From contig NZ_JAJATX010000024.1 of assembly GCF_020866965.1 (NCBI RefSeq), positions 1 to 52,852 of the forward strand: 52,852 nt of DNA. Direction: 5' to 3'. Positions 8,731 through 18,220 of the stretch are shown one piece after another; position 1 is the stretch's first letter; each line of letters begins with the position of its first letter. A program made the translations under genes and the position numbers. The stretch comes from Microvirga roseola (GTDB lineage Bacteria > Pseudomonadota > Alphaproteobacteria > Rhizobiales > Beijerinckiaceae). Below the pieces are notes generated by a model that worked only from the letters and a program-made list of their open reading frames with translations, was not told the origin of the DNA and ran no database searches.

Positions 8731-10197
8731 TCACCTGTTTGTCCGCATAACCGTCAGTTCCAGGTCTCGGACCTTCTTCCGCAGGGTGTTGCGATTGACG
8801 CCGAGAAGCTCCGCAGCGCGGATCTGATTGCCCCTCGTTGCCGCCAGCGCCGCCCCGATCAGCGGCCCCTCGATCTCTCGCAAAATCCGGTGATAAAGGC
8901 CCGGTGGCGGCAGCGTGTCCCTGAAGCCAGAGAAATATTCCGCCAGATGCCGCTCGACGGCGTCCGACAGTCCCTCGGAAGTCTGCGGAGCGGGAGCCGT
9001 CTTGCCGGCAGCAACCGCCGGCTGGGTGGGCAGCAGGGGCTGGGCATCCAGCTCAGCCTCGATGATGGCGCCGGTGATCGTGTCCTGCGGATAGAGCGCC
9101 GCGAGCCGGCGCACGAGGTTCTCCAGCTCGCGGACATTGCCGGGCCAGCGATAACGCTTGAGCCGGTCCATGGCCTCGACATCAAGCTGCTTGCGGGAAA
9201 GGCCTTCCTTCTCCACCAGGACGAAGAAGTGACGCACGAGGTCGGGAATGTCCTCGACCCTCTCGCGCAGGGGCGGAAGGCGCAGGGGAACGACATTGAG
9301 CCTGAAATACAGGTCTTCCCGGAAGAGGCCCTGCTGAATGAGGACGCGGAGATCCTTGTTCGTCGCAGCCACGATGCGGACATTGGTCTTGATCGGCACC
9401 CGACCGCCGACGGTCGTGTACTCGCCCTGCTGGAGAACGCGCAGAAGGCGAGTCTGCGCCTCCATAGGCATGTCGCCGATCTCGTCGAGGAAGAGCGTGC
9501 CGCCCTCGGCCTGCTCGAAGCGGCCGGTGTTGCGCGCCGTCGCCCCGGTGAACGCCCCTTTCTCGTGACCGAAGAGCTCGGATTCGATCAGTTCTCGCGG
9601 AATTGCCGCCATGTTCACGGCGACGAACGGTCCCTGCCGCCGCTTGCCGTAGTCGTGCAAAGCCTTGGCCACCAGCTCCTTACCCGTACCGGACTCGCCC
9701 GTGATCATCACGGTGAGATCAGTCGGCATGAGGCGGGCCAGGGCCCGGTAGATCTCCTGCATGGCCTGCGAACGGCCAACGAGGGGAATGTCCTCGTTCT
9801 CGGGCGCGGCATTCGCATTGGAAAGAGTGCGGGGACGCGAAAGCGCCCGCCCGACCACGGCGACAAGCTCCTTCAGGTCGAAGGGTTTCGGCAGGTATTC
9901 GTAGGCCCCGCGTTCGGAAGCCTTGATCGCCGTCATGAAGGTGTTCTGCGCGCTCATGACGATGATCGGCAGCTCCGGCCGCATCTTCTTGATGCGAGGC
10001 AGGAGATCGAAGGCGTTCTCGTCCGGCATCATTACGTCAGTGATGACCAGATCACCCTCCCCCTGAGAGACCCAGCGCCAGAGAATGGCGGCATTGCTCG
10101 TGGAGCGGACCTCATAACCCGCCCGCGACAAGGCCTGGTTCAGGACGGTCCGGATGGCGGCATCGTCATCGGCGAGAAGAATCTGTCCGCTGGGCAT
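8731..10197 (-). CDS. ntrC: Nitrogen regulation response regulator NtrC (sigma-54 activator)
   Basis: NtrC activates sigma-54 promoters (glnA, glnK-amtB, nitrate genes) when phosphorylated by NtrB under nitrogen limitation. The 488-residue protein has a receiver with D10/D11, phospho-acceptor D54 and K104. Its AAA+ domain carries Walker A GESGTGKE at 167-174 and an intact GAFTGA loop at 214-219. A C-terminal Fis-type helix-turn-helix ([16 protein letters not shown]) completes it. The start at 10197 (MPSGQ) matches the family; the longer frame to 10341 runs back through the end of ntrB. There is a 13-base gap after ntrB and 61 bases before ntrY, so all four ntr genes probably form one transcript. 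Confidence 0.96.
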   Translation of the reverse strand: MPSGQILLADDDAAIRTVLNQALSRAGYEVRSTSNAAILWRWVSQGEGDLVITDVMMPDENAFDLLPRIKKMRPELPIIVMSAQNTFMTAIKASERGAYEYLPKPFDLKELVAVVGRALSRPRTLSNANAAPENEDIPLVGRSQAMQEIYRALARLMPTDLTVMITGESGTGKELVAKALHDYGKRRQGPFVAVNMAAIPRELIESELFGHEKGAFTGATARNTGRFEQAEGGTLFLDEIGDMPMEAQTRLLRVLQQGEYTTVGGRVPIKTNVRIVAATNKDLRVLIQQGLFREDLYFRLNVVPLRLPPLRERVEDIPDLVRHFFVLVEKEGLSRKQLDVEAMDRLKRYRWPGNVRELENLVRRLAALYPQDTITGAIIEAELDAQPLLPTQPAVAAGKTAPAPQTSEGLSDAVERHLAEYFSGFRDTLPPPGLYHRILREIEGPLIGAALAATRGNQIRAAELLGVNRNTLRKKVRDLELTVMRTNR

Positions 10198-10210
10198 GGG
10201 TCTTTGAGCC

Positions 10211-11311
10211 TCACAAATCAGCTTCGCGCCCGTCATTGGCGCGGTGCATCGGCAGGAGAATTCGGAAGGTTGTCCGTCTGGGAGCCGGCTCGCACTCGAT
10301 GATGCCGCCGTGGTCGCCGACGATCTTGGCGACAAGCGCAAGCCCCAGCCCGCTTCCAGAAACCTTCGTGGTGACGAAGGGGTCGAAGAGATCGCTCAAC
10401 AGGTCGGACGGAATGCCGGGACCATTGTCGCTGATGCTGAGCTCGATGGGCAGACTTAGCCGCTCCTGCGAGCCAGGAACCTGGAGGCGCACCCCGGTCC
10501 GGAAAGCGGTCGAGAGCGTGATCTCGCCGTCCATGGCATCGATCCCGATGGCTTCGGCTGCGTTCTTGACGAGGTTCAGGATAACCTGGATCAGCTGATC
10601 CCGGCTGCCGAGGACCGGCGGCAGGGACGGATCGTAGTTTTCGACGAAGCGGATGTGGCGGGCAAACCCCGACTGCGCGAGGCGCTTTACGTGATCGAGC
10701 ACGCCATGGACGTTCACCGGACCTCGCTCGACCGGACGTTCTTCGCCGAAGAGCTCCATGCGCTCGACGAGTTTGACGATGCGATCAGTCTCGTCGCAGA
10801 TCAGACGCGTCAGGAGCCGGTCGTTCTCATCCGCCGACTGCTCAAGGAGTTGCGCGGCGCCCCTGATTCCGGAAAGCGGGTTCTTGATCTCGTGCGCCAG
10901 AAGCGCGCCGAGGGCCGTGATCGATCGGGCGGCTCCGCGATGGGTGAGCTGGCGGTTCATCTTATCGGCGATGGTCCGCTCCTGGAGCATGACGATGACA
11001 TTCTCGCTGTCGTCACCTAATGGCGTCGCAAAGACGTCGACGATCCGCTCCGGCCCAAGCCGCGGACTGCCGATGTCCACCCGGTGCTCGCTGACGCTGG
11101 AGCCCCTCTGCCGGACATCCTCGACCAGCGCCATGACCGGCGAGCCGAAGGGTAGAATGTCGCTGAGCTTCTGACGCTGCATCATGCGCAGGCTCATCTC
11201 GAAGAAGGACTCGGCCGCCGCATTGGCGTGAACGACCCGGTGCTCTGGTCCCACCGTGAGAACGGGAAGCGGCAGAGCATTCATGATGAGATCATTGATG
11301 CCCATCATCAT
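10211..11311 (-). CDS. ntrB: Nitrogen regulation sensor kinase/phosphatase NtrB
   Basis: NtrB is the soluble kinase and phosphatase for NtrC, controlled by the PII protein. The 366-residue protein has an N-terminal PAS domain (about 8-115), a HisKA domain with H140 in AHEIKNPL, and a HATPase domain with NLVKNAAEA (N box) and DNGPGI followed by GSGLGLA. No membrane segment is present. GGAGG lies 7 bases before the first of three consecutive ATG codons; that ATG overlaps the dusB stop in TGATG, so it is translationally coupled to dusB, the classical nifR3-ntrBC arrangement. Confidence 0.96.
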   Translation of the reverse strand: MMMGINDLIMNALPLPVLTVGPEHRVVHANAAAESFFEMSLRMMQRQKLSDILPFGSPVMALVEDVRQRGSSVSEHRVDIGSPRLGPERIVDVFATPLGDDSENVIVMLQERTIADKMNRQLTHRGAARSITALGALLAHEIKNPLSGIRGAAQLLEQSADENDRLLTRLICDETDRIVKLVERMELFGEERPVERGPVNVHGVLDHVKRLAQSGFARHIRFVENYDPSLPPVLGSRDQLIQVILNLVKNAAEAIGIDAMDGEITLSTAFRTGVRLQVPGSQERLSLPIELSISDNGPGIPSDLLSDLFDPFVTTKVSGSGLGLALVAKIVGDHGGIIECEPAPRRTTFRILLPMHRANDGREADL

Positions 11312-12330
11312 CAGGCAGCCTCCCGCTTCCGTTCGGTATAGACGTGCCGCAACAGCGCAATGACGGTCTCGGACTCCTCGGATGTTACGAGCCCCGTCCG
11401 GACGGTGGGTGGGACATGGAAGCCGGAAGCTGCGGCGACATCCGCATAGGCCGCGAGGTGCTTGCGGGCATGGCGGATGCCGGTCTTCTCGCCATAGAGC
11501 GACAGGAGACCTTCGTAGTGCTCAATGGCGAGAGCCGTCATTTCGCTGGGCGTGGGATCGGGCATGACGCTCCCCTGCAGGGCCGCGCCGATCTGACCGA
11601 CAAGCCACGGCCGGCCGACAGCCGAGCGGCCGATCATGACGGCCACTGCGCCGGAGGCCGAGAGGCAGGCCCTCGCATCGTCGAGAGTGCCGATATCGCC
11701 GTTGGCGATCACAGGAATGCTGACGGCCCGGACAACCGGTGCAATAGCGCTCCAGTCAGCTTGGCCTTTGTAGAACTGCTGGCGCGTGCGGCCATGGACC
11801 GTCACGGCCTTCACGCCGAGCGTTTCGGCCCGCCGAGCGAGCTCGGGGGCGTTGATCGTGGCTTGATCCCAACCGAGCCGCATCTTCACGGTGACCGGTA
11901 CATTCGCCGCCTGCACCGTCGCCTGGATGAGGCGGCAGGCATGGTCGAGATCGCGCATCAGGGCGGAGCCGGCATAACCCCCGATCACGCGCTTCGCGGG
12001 ACAGCCCATGTTGATGTCGATGATGCGTGCCCCCGCCCCTTCCGCGACGCGGGCCGCCTCCGCCATCCAGCGCGGCTCGCAGCCGGCGAGCTGGACTACA
12101 TGAGGCTCGATTCCCGTCCCCTCCGCTCTGAGCTGCGCCTCTTCCGAGCCCTGGACGAGTTCGTCGGAGGCCACCATTTCGGATACGACGAGGCCTGCCC
12201 CTAGACGTTTGGCGATGCGGCGGAAAGCGACATCGGTCACGCCGGAAAGAGGTGCGAGGACGGCAGCAGCGGCGACCTCGACCGAGCCGATGTGAAATCC
12301 TGACGCGCCTAATTTTTGATCAATTTTCAT
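11311..12330 (-). CDS. dusB: tRNA-dihydrouridine synthase DusB (NifR3)
   Basis: This flavoenzyme reduces uridine to dihydrouridine in the tRNA D-loop using NADPH. The 339-residue protein is a TIM barrel with the N-terminal LAPLSGVTD motif, the catalytic cysteine C110 in NMGCPAKR, and the phosphate-binding IANGDIG and [10 protein letters not shown] motifs. It is the first gene of the nifR3-ntrBC operon known from Rhodobacter and rhizobia. The 109-base gap upstream is shared with the divergent ispDF. I found no sigma-54 promoter (TGGCAC-N5-TTGC) in that gap. Confidence 0.95.
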   Translation of the reverse strand: MKIDQKLGASGFHIGSVEVAAAAVLAPLSGVTDVAFRRIAKRLGAGLVVSEMVASDELVQGSEEAQLRAEGTGIEPHVVQLAGCEPRWMAEAARVAEGAGARIIDINMGCPAKRVIGGYAGSALMRDLDHACRLIQATVQAANVPVTVKMRLGWDQATINAPELARRAETLGVKAVTVHGRTRQQFYKGQADWSAIAPVVRAVSIPVIANGDIGTLDDARACLSASGAVAVMIGRSAVGRPWLVGQIGAALQGSVMPDPTPSEMTALAIEHYEGLLSLYGEKTGIRHARKHLAAYADVAAASGFHVPPTVRTGLVTSEESETVIALLRHVYTERKREAA

Positions 12331-12439
12331 TGTGCCTAATGGATAGCCATTTCAGGCCGCAACGCAAGCCCTTCCGAGGCGAGATTTGCCTTCTCCCGGG
12401 CTCGCGCTTAGGAGAGCAGGCACAGGAGAGCGTTCCCCA

Positions 12440-13636
12440 ATGTCAGTTGCCGCCCTCATCGTTGCCGCAGGTCGAGGATCCCGAGCCGGCGAAGGGGTTC
12501 CCAAGCAGTTCCGCCCCCTGGATGGCAAAACGGTTCTCGCCCGGACGCTCGAAGTTTTCCTCAAGCCCCCCCGTATCGACCGTACGATCGTGGTGATTCA
12601 CCCGGATGACGAGGAACTGTACCGGGAAGCCATCCACGATATTTCGGGCGAGTTGCTCACAGGTCTTCTACCTCATGCCTATGGCGGCGAAACCCGGCAG
12701 GATTCGGTCCGGCATGGGCTTGAGGCTCTGGCCAGCACCGCGCCGGAGATCGTCCTTATCCATGACGCAGCCCGTCCCTTCTCAGGCGCGGACCTCCTCG
12801 ACCGCGCCATTGAGGCCGGACGGCGCTGGCAGGCGGCCGTTCCGGGTATTGCAGTCACGGACACCATCAAGGTCATCGGTGAAGAGAGCGCGGTCGTCGT
12901 TACGCCCGACCGGGCGAGCCTGCGCGCGGTTCAGACACCCCAGGCCTTCGGGTTTGCAGCGCTCCTCAATGCACACCGGAAAGCTGCCCTCTCCCGCCTT
13001 AACGACTTTACCGACGACGGAGCCTTGGCCGAGTGGGCCGGGATGCCTGTCCATGTATTCGAGGGCGAGCCCGGCAATATCAAGCTCACCCATGCCGCCG
13101 ATTTCGATGAGGCCGAGCGGCGGCTGAAAGGTTCTCCCATGGCTTACGTGACCCGTCTCGGCACCGGCTTCGACGTCCATGCCTTCGGCGATGGCGACCA
13201 TGTATGGCTCGGCGGGATCAGGATTCCTCACGACCGGGGCGTCATCGCCCACTCGGACGGGGACGTGATCCTCCACGCCCTGACGGATGCGATTCTGGGC
13301 GCCCTCGCCGACGGCGATATCGGCACTCATTTTCCGCCGAGCGATCCGCAATGGCGCGGCGCGTCCTCTGATCGCTTCCTGGTTCATGCGATCGCTCTCG
13401 TGCGCCGCCGCGGCGGCTTGGTCGACCATCTCGACACGACGCTTCTGTGCGAGAAGCCGCGCCTGGGTCCTCATCGCGAGGCCATGCGCCACCGCATCGC
13501 GGAGATCTGCGGGCTTCGGATCGATCAGGTTTCGCTCAAAGCGACGACCACGGAAAAGCTCGGCTTCACGGGCCGCAGCGAAGGCCTCGCGGCGCAGGCC
13601 GCGGCGACCATCCGCCTGCCGGAGACAAGCCCATGA
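12440..13636 (+). CDS. ispDF: Bifunctional IspD/IspF (MEP isoprenoid pathway)
   Basis: The fused enzyme performs two non-consecutive steps of the methylerythritol phosphate pathway: CTP-dependent cytidylylation of MEP (IspD) and cyclisation to methylerythritol cyclodiphosphate (IspF). The 398-residue protein has the IspD domain at 1-230, with the nucleotide loop [11 protein letters not shown] and K22, and the IspF domain from about 236, with metal ligands D245 and H247 in GFDVH and H279. Fusion is usual in Rhizobiales. ATG at 12440 is preferred, with AGGAG about a dozen bases upstream; the open frame from 12386 is not needed. It overlaps pncC by 4 bases (ATGA). Confidence 0.96.
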   Translation: MSVAALIVAAGRGSRAGEGVPKQFRPLDGKTVLARTLEVFLKPPRIDRTIVVIHPDDEELYREAIHDISGELLTGLLPHAYGGETRQDSVRHGLEALASTAPEIVLIHDAARPFSGADLLDRAIEAGRRWQAAVPGIAVTDTIKVIGEESAVVVTPDRASLRAVQTPQAFGFAALLNAHRKAALSRLNDFTDDGALAEWAGMPVHVFEGEPGNIKLTHAADFDEAERRLKGSPMAYVTRLGTGFDVHAFGDGDHVWLGGIRIPHDRGVIAHSDGDVILHALTDAILGALADGDIGTHFPPSDPQWRGASSDRFLVHAIALVRRRGGLVDHLDTTLLCEKPRLGPHREAMRHRIAEICGLRIDQVSLKATTTEKLGFTGRSEGLAAQAAATIRLPETSP

Positions 13637-14121
13637 CGCCCGAAATGAAGGACCGCGCGGCCGCCCTTCTGAAGGCCTATGCCGGGAAGGGCCTGAAAAT
13701 TGCGACTGTCGAGTCCTGCACCGGGGGCCTCGTGGCCGCCCTGCTGACGGAGATCGCCGGGTCATCGGCCGTGGTGGAGCGGGGGTTCATCACCTATTCC
13801 AACGAGGCTAAGACCGAGCTCGTCGGCGTCCCGGCCGACCTCATCGTGGCCCATGGCGCCGTCAGTGAGCCGGTGGCGCGGGCAATGGCGGAGGGGGCAC
13901 TGGCCCACTCCTACGCCGATGTGGCGGTCGGAATCACAGGAATCGCAGGGCCGAGCGGCGCGACGGCATCCAAGCCCGTTGGGCTGGTGCACTTCGGCTT
14001 AGCGAAGAAAGGCTCACCGACAATCCACCTGGAGCGCCGCTATGGCGATCTCGGACGCGAGACCGTACGTCGCCGGGCGGTGGAGGATGCGCTCACGCTT
14101 CTGGAGCAGGCCGTCCGCTGA
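13633..14121 (+). CDS. pncC: Nicotinamide-nucleotide amidase (CinA C-terminal domain, PncC)
   Basis: This 162-residue stand-alone CinA C-terminal domain is the type that deamidates nicotinamide mononucleotide to nicotinic acid mononucleotide in pyridine-nucleotide recycling. The signature ESCTGG is at 27-32, followed by [12 protein letters not shown] and the [10 protein letters not shown] loop. It lacks the N-terminal molybdopterin-binding-like domain of full-length CinA. It starts inside the last codons of ispDF, so the two are translated together. Its stop is 2 bases from the end of the convergent coq10-like gene. A nicotinamidase is also found 2.2 kb further on, but in a different transcription unit. 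Confidence 0.92.
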   Translation: MTPEMKDRAAALLKAYAGKGLKIATVESCTGGLVAALLTEIAGSSAVVERGFITYSNEAKTELVGVPADLIVAHGAVSEPVARAMAEGALAHSYADVAVGITGIAGPSGATASKPVGLVHFGLAKKGSPTIHLERRYGDLGRETVRRRAVEDALTLLEQAVR

Positions 14122-14123
14122 TC

Positions 14124-14594
14124 TCAGGCCTGGGCCCGTGACGGCTCGCCATAGACGATATCAGCCCTTTCCTCGAAGGCCTCCGCAAATTTGCGAAAGG
14201 CGCGGTCGAAGACGCTGCCCATCAGGATGCCGAGCGCAAAGCTCTTGAACTCGTAGTTGATGTAGAACTCCACCTCGCAGCCGCCGCCCGGCGCATCGCG
14301 GAAAGTCCAACGGTTCTCGAGGTACTTGAACGGCCCGTCCACATATTCGACCTGGATCTTCCGGCGCGGGTCGTCGAGGGTCACCCGGCTGGTGAAGCTC
14401 TCCCGGATAGCCTTGTAGCCGACCGTCATGTTCGCGACGAGGATCTCGATCCCCTCCCCACTCTGGACCCGGCGTATGATGCGCAGGTCCTCGCAGAGGG
14501 GCAGGAATTCGGGATAGCGCTCCACATCCGCGACCAGCGCGAACATCTGGGCCGGCGTGTGCTTCACGATCCGCGTCGTGCGAAAGGTCGGCAT
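14124..14594 (-). CDS. COQ10/RatA-type START-domain protein
   Basis: This 156-residue SRPBCC (START-like) protein has the family beginning MPTFRTTRIVKHTP and the conserved ERYPEFLPLC segment. Alphaproteobacterial members are homologous to mitochondrial COQ10, a ubiquinone-binding factor needed for efficient respiration. The E. coli relative RatA has been described as a ribosome-association toxin, so database names vary. A lipid or quinone-binding role fits better here because it lies downstream of lipA, 3 bases after the kinase-like gene. No signal peptide. Confidence 0.88.
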   Translation of the reverse strand: MPTFRTTRIVKHTPAQMFALVADVERYPEFLPLCEDLRIIRRVQSGEGIEILVANMTVGYKAIRESFTSRVTLDDPRRKIQVEYVDGPFKYLENRWTFRDAPGGGCEVEFYINYEFKSFALGILMGSVFDRAFRKFAEAFEERADIVYGEPSRAQA

Positions 14595-14597
14595 GAG

Positions 14598-15122
14598 CTA
14601 GGCGGCCTCCTGGCGGGATGCGAGTTCGGCCTCGAGGGCCGGGATCTCGGAATGGGATCGAACGATAAATGCGCGCTGGTCCGGACGCAGGCGCTGGAGC
14701 ATGCGAGCGGTCTTGGGCCGCATCTTGTAGGGGTAGGACCAAATCCAGCGCATGAAAGACCAGTCGAACTTCTCGACGCAGTCGGGCCCGAGATCGGCGC
14801 GGGTCCGGCCGTAATTCTCCGCGACCCTGCGGACCACGCCGGTCATGCAGCGCCAGCGTGGCATGTCCAGCCATACGATGGCGGTGGCCCGGGGCACACG
14901 AATATCGAAGGTGCTCGAATAATTGCCGTCCATGACCCATGCCGGGTGCGCGGCGAGTTCCGCCACCCGCTGCCGCCACTCCTCCCGAGAGGGCATCGCC
15001 CAGCCGGGGCCGAAATACTCACGGTCGAGATGAATGAGGGGCAGGCCGAGGCGCTCCGCCAAGCGGCGCGACAGGGTGCTCTTGCCCGCTCCGGGGCTGC
15101 CGATAACGAGAATGCGCTGCAT
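14598..15122 (-). CDS. P-loop nucleotide kinase-like protein (FlaR/adenylate kinase type)
   Basis: This 174-residue P-loop protein has Walker A GSPGAGKST at 8-16, the LIHLDREYFGPGW strand-helix typical of the topology-modulation/FlaR and shikimate or adenylate kinase-like group, and WVMDGNYSSTF for substrate handling. An ATP-dependent small-molecule kinase activity is likely but the substrate is unknown. It lies between lipA (15-base gap) and the coq10-like gene (3-base gap), all on the minus strand, so it is probably co-transcribed with them. It may be a passenger and not a functional partner. Confidence 0.8.
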   Translation of the reverse strand: MQRILVIGSPGAGKSTLSRRLAERLGLPLIHLDREYFGPGWAMPSREEWRQRVAELAAHPAWVMDGNYSSTFDIRVPRATAIVWLDMPRWRCMTGVVRRVAENYGRTRADLGPDCVEKFDWSFMRWIWSYPYKMRPKTARMLQRLRPDQRAFIVRSHSEIPALEAELASRQEAA

Positions 15123-15137
15123 GCCCCATCCGGTGGT

Positions 15138-16097
15138 TCAGCCGATCTTGCCCAAGCGGGCCGCCTTCAGGCGGGCGAAATCCTCGCCCGCATGGTGCGA
15201 GGAGCGCGTCAGCGGCGTCGCAGAGACCAGGAGAAAACCCTTGGCATAGGCGGTGGTTTCATAAGCCTTGAACTCGTCCGGCGTCACGAAGCGGATCACC
15301 TGGTGGTGCTTCTTCGTCGGCTGGAGGTACTGGCCGATGGTCATGAAATCCACGTCCGCCGAGCGCAGGTCGTCCATAAGCTGGAGCACCTCGTTCCGCT
15401 CCTCGCCCAGCCCCACCATGATGCCTGACTTGGTGAAGATGGTCGGGTCCATCTCCTTGACCTGCTGCAGCAGGCGGATGGAGTGGAAATAGCGCGCTCC
15501 GGGACGGACCTTCAGGTACTTGGACGGCACGGTTTCTAGATTGTGGTTGAACACGTCGGGCTTGGCGGCCACGACAACCTCAAGCGCGCCAGGCTTCCTC
15601 AGGAAGTCGGGGGTGAGAATCTCGATCGTAGTCTTTGGGCTGTGCGCCCGGATGGCTTGAATCACGTCGGCGAAGTGCTGCGCGCCGCCATCAGCAAGGT
15701 CGTCGCGGTCGACCGAGGTGATCACCACATGCTCGAGGCCGAGCTTCTCCACCGCCTTGGCGACGTTTTCCGGCTCATTCGGGTCGAGAGCCTCGGGTAG
15801 GCCCGTCTTCACGTTGCAGAAGGCGCAGGCCCGTGTGCAGGTGTCGCCCATGATCATGAAGGTGGCGTGCTTCTTTTCCCAGCACTCGCCGATATTCGGG
15901 CACCCAGCTTCCTCGCAGACCGTCACGAGCTTGTTCTCGCGCACGATCCGGTTCGTCTCGGCCCATTTGGGCGATCCCGGCGCCTTTACGCGGATCCAGT
16001 CGGGCTTTCGCTGCTGAACGGGCTGGTCCGGCCGATGCGCCTTTTCCGGGTGGCGGGGACGGTTGTCCTTGTTCAGGAGGTCGAGAACGACGGCCAT
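15138..16097 (-). CDS. lipA: Lipoyl synthase LipA
   Basis: This radical SAM enzyme inserts two sulfur atoms into octanoyl groups on the E2 subunits of 2-oxoacid dehydrogenases and on GcvH. The 319-residue protein shows the auxiliary cluster cysteines C61, C66 and C72 (C-x4-C-x5-C) and the radical SAM cluster C87-x3-C91-x2-C94. The auxiliary cluster is the sulfur donor in this family. The full length is normal. It heads the minus-strand lipA, kinase-like, coq10-like group. The 174-base gap upstream, after the nicotinamidase stop, should carry its promoter. Confidence 0.97.
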   Translation of the reverse strand: MAVVLDLLNKDNRPRHPEKAHRPDQPVQQRKPDWIRVKAPGSPKWAETNRIVRENKLVTVCEEAGCPNIGECWEKKHATFMIMGDTCTRACAFCNVKTGLPEALDPNEPENVAKAVEKLGLEHVVITSVDRDDLADGGAQHFADVIQAIRAHSPKTTIEILTPDFLRKPGALEVVVAAKPDVFNHNLETVPSKYLKVRPGARYFHSIRLLQQVKEMDPTIFTKSGIMVGLGEERNEVLQLMDDLRSADVDFMTIGQYLQPTKKHHQVIRFVTPDEFKAYETTAYAKGFLLVSATPLTRSSHHAGEDFARLKAARLGKIG

Positions 16098-16271
16098 GAG
16101 GCTGAAATCCTAGCGGCGAAGGGACCTCGTCCCCTCTCGATGTCGAGGCTGATTTAAGGCCTCCCGCGCCCAATCGCAAATGCTCAGATGCGAAGGCCGG
16201 GTTGCGTATCCAGGCTAAGCTTAAGCTTTGGCACGCCTCGGTGAAGGAAGGGTCAATTCTGAACCGGGAGG

Positions 16272-16922
16272 CTAGCTTGCGAGGAGCTGCTCACTTCGGA
16301 TCGTCCGTACTCCGGCAGCGTTCAGATCGTGCAGTGCGCGAGCAAGGGAGCCGTTGGTGTCGATGGCCCGGGAGGCGTCCTGGATCAGATAGGTCTCGAA
16401 CCCGGCTGCCTTCGCGTCGAGCGCGGTCCAGGCAACGCAGAAATCGGTGGCGAGTCCGGCGCAGAAGACGCGGCGGAACCCGCGCTCCCTCAGATAGCCC
16501 GCCAGCCCTGTCGAAGTCCGTCGGTCCGCCTCCATGAAACCCGAATAGCTGTCGATGGCCGGATTGTATCCCTTCCGGATGAGAAGCTGGGCATGCTGGA
16601 TGTGAAGATCCCGCGAGATCTCGGCGCCGAGTGTACCCTGAACGCAGTGATCCGGCCATAGCACCTGGGGACCATACGAAAGTTCGACCATCTCGAAGGA
16701 CTGCTTGCCGGGGTGGCTGGAAGCGAAGGAGGCATGCCCGGCCGGGTGCCAGTCCTGGGTCATCACCACATGGCGGAAGGCCTGCGCCAGACGGTTGATG
16801 GGCTCGATCACCGCATCCCCGTCCGGTACGGCGAGTGCGCCGCCGGGAAGGAAGTCGTACTGTACGTCCACGGCGATGAGGACATCACCGGCACCCAGCC
16901 CCGCCACGTCCTCTCCAGCCAT
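16272..16922 (-). CDS. pncA: Nicotinamidase (PncA-type)
   Basis: This cytoplasmic enzyme hydrolyses nicotinamide to nicotinic acid in NAD salvage. The 216-residue isochorismatase-fold protein has the catalytic triad D19 (AVDVQYDF), K117 (IRKGY) and C162 (TDFCV), and the metal-binding D57 and H59 in TQDWHPAGH. It lies 103 bases after the BMP binding-protein gene on the same strand, but a clear terminator sits between them, so most transcription probably starts in front of pncA itself. An AGAGG-type ribosome site precedes the ATG. Other isochorismatase-fold hydrolases are an alternative, but the K and WHP residues favour nicotinamidase. Confidence 0.92.
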   Translation of the reverse strand: MAGEDVAGLGAGDVLIAVDVQYDFLPGGALAVPDGDAVIEPINRLAQAFRHVVMTQDWHPAGHASFASSHPGKQSFEMVELSYGPQVLWPDHCVQGTLGAEISRDLHIQHAQLLIRKGYNPAIDSYSGFMEADRRTSTGLAGYLRERGFRRVFCAGLATDFCVAWTALDAKAAGFETYLIQDASRAIDTNGSLARALHDLNAAGVRTIRSEQLLAS

Positions 16923-16973
16923 CCTCTTATCCTCTCCTCAATCCAGCCGTGGATATAGGTCTCCGAACGGAAA

Positions 16974-16997
16974 GGGCAGCCAATCGCTTGGCCGCCC
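16974..16997 (-). terminator. Rho-independent terminator after the BMP gene
   Basis: Read on the minus strand, GGGCGGCCAA-GCGA-TTGGCTGCCC forms a 10-bp stem with one G-U pair, closed by a GNRA tetraloop and followed by TTTCCG. It lies 29 bases after the end of the BMP coding region, a good position for termination before pncA. Confidence 0.75.
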
Positions 16998-17025
16998 GAT
17001 CCATTCTCGAATGAGGTCCGCAGGC

Positions 17026-18108
17026 TTATTGCGGGATCTTGTCCTCGATGCCCTTCACGTAGAAGTTCATGCCGAGCACCTGCTCATCGGAAAGGGCGCC
17101 ATTGCCCTTGCACTCGATTTCCTTGCCGTCCTGGCCATAGACCGGACACTTGAACGGGTTGAGCTGGCCGGACCGGATGGCAGCCTCGGTCTCCTGGGCC
17201 ATCTTCTTCACGTCGTCGGGCATGTTCTTGTAGGGAGTCATGACCACCATGTTGGAGGCCAGTCCGCCCCAGGTGTCCTCCGACTTCCAGGTGCCGTCGA
17301 GGACGGCCTTGGTCCGCGCGACGTAGTAGTCAGACCAGTTGTCGACGATGGCCGTGAGCTGGGCCTTCGGAGCGAAGCGCTCCATATCGGAGGCCTGACC
17401 GAAGCCGACCTTGCCGCGGGCCTCGGCGGCCTGGATCGGAGCCGGGCTGTCCGTGTGCTGGGCGAGCACGTCGACGCCCTGGTCGAGGAGCGCCTTGGCG
17501 GCATCGCCTTCCTTGGCCGGGTCATACCAGGTGTTGGCCCACACGACCTTCAGCTTCACGTTCGGGTTCACCGACTGCGCGCCGAGGAAATACGAATTGA
17601 TGCCGGCAATCACTTCCGGGATCGGGAAGGCCCCGACATAGCCGATGGTGCCGGTCTTGGTCATCTTTCCGGCGATCTGGCCGATGATGTAGCGGCCCTC
17701 GTGGAACTTCGCCGCGTAGGTCGAAAGGTTCGGGGCGCGCTTGAAGCCGGTCGCATGCTCGAACTTCACGTTCGGGTACTTCTTCGCAACCTTGAGGGTC
17801 GGCTCCATGAAGCCGAAGGAGGTCGTGAAGATCAGGTCATGGCCCGTGCGTGCGAGCTGCTCGATGGCGCGCTCGGAATCGGCCTCCGGCACACTTTCCA
17901 CGTAGGTGGTCTCGACCTTGTCACCGAAAGCCTTCTCGATGGCGAGGCGTCCCTGATCGTGCTGGTAGCTCCAGCCATGGTCACCGACCGGGCCAACATA
18001 GATGAAGCCGACTTTGACCTTGTCCTTGGGTTGCGCAACAGCGCCGCCGGCTGCAACGGCCAGGGCTGCGGCCCCTGCCAAAACGCCGAAGATGGTCCGT
18101 GAAAACAT
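17026..18108 (-). CDS. BMP-family ABC transporter substrate-binding protein
   Basis: This 360-residue basic-membrane-protein (PnrA-like) binding protein captures the ligand in the periplasm. A signal peptide covers about residues 1-26 (hydrophobic core AGAAALAVAAGG, cleavage near AVA/Q). There is no lipobox cysteine, so it should be soluble. The body has the type I periplasmic-binding fold, with VGFIYVGPVGDHGW near the start. Characterised relatives bind purine nucleosides. It is downstream of the two permease genes and ATPase on the same strand after a 98-base gap that contains an inverted repeat, and AGGGGAG precedes the ATG. Confidence 0.93.
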   Translation of the reverse strand: MFSRTIFGVLAGAAALAVAAGGAVAQPKDKVKVGFIYVGPVGDHGWSYQHDQGRLAIEKAFGDKVETTYVESVPEADSERAIEQLARTGHDLIFTTSFGFMEPTLKVAKKYPNVKFEHATGFKRAPNLSTYAAKFHEGRYIIGQIAGKMTKTGTIGYVGAFPIPEVIAGINSYFLGAQSVNPNVKLKVVWANTWYDPAKEGDAAKALLDQGVDVLAQHTDSPAPIQAAEARGKVGFGQASDMERFAPKAQLTAIVDNWSDYYVARTKAVLDGTWKSEDTWGGLASNMVVMTPYKNMPDDVKKMAQETEAAIRSGQLNPFKCPVYGQDGKEIECKGNGALSDEQVLGMNFYVKGIEDKIPQ

Positions 18109-18183
18109 GGGCTCTCCCCTGGTTGATGTTCGGGCTTACGTCGCAGTTCTAAACACTTACCGCAAGAGGCTCACGGCCGCCAA

Positions 18184-18220
18184 CCTGATCACTATTTTGC
18201 CAATTTGCCTAACGATCAGG
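18184..18220. repeat. Inverted repeat CCTGATC-N23-GATCAGG between permease and BMP genes
   Basis: Perfect 7-base arms lie at 18184-18190 and 18214-18220, the second running over the permease stop codon. The loop is AT-rich. It could be a processing or attenuation hairpin that lets the binding protein be made in excess of the permease, or an operator for a BMP promoter. There is no T tract. Confidence 0.4.

Noticed and set aside
8680..10302. Open frame of 540 codons on the plus strand
   Set aside because: It is antisense to ntrC, which has all its motifs. Long antisense frames are expected in this high-GC genome.
16217..16228. Twelve-base palindrome AAGCTTAAGCTT between pncA and lipA
   Set aside because: Short tandem palindrome without flanking structure or T tract; probably chance.
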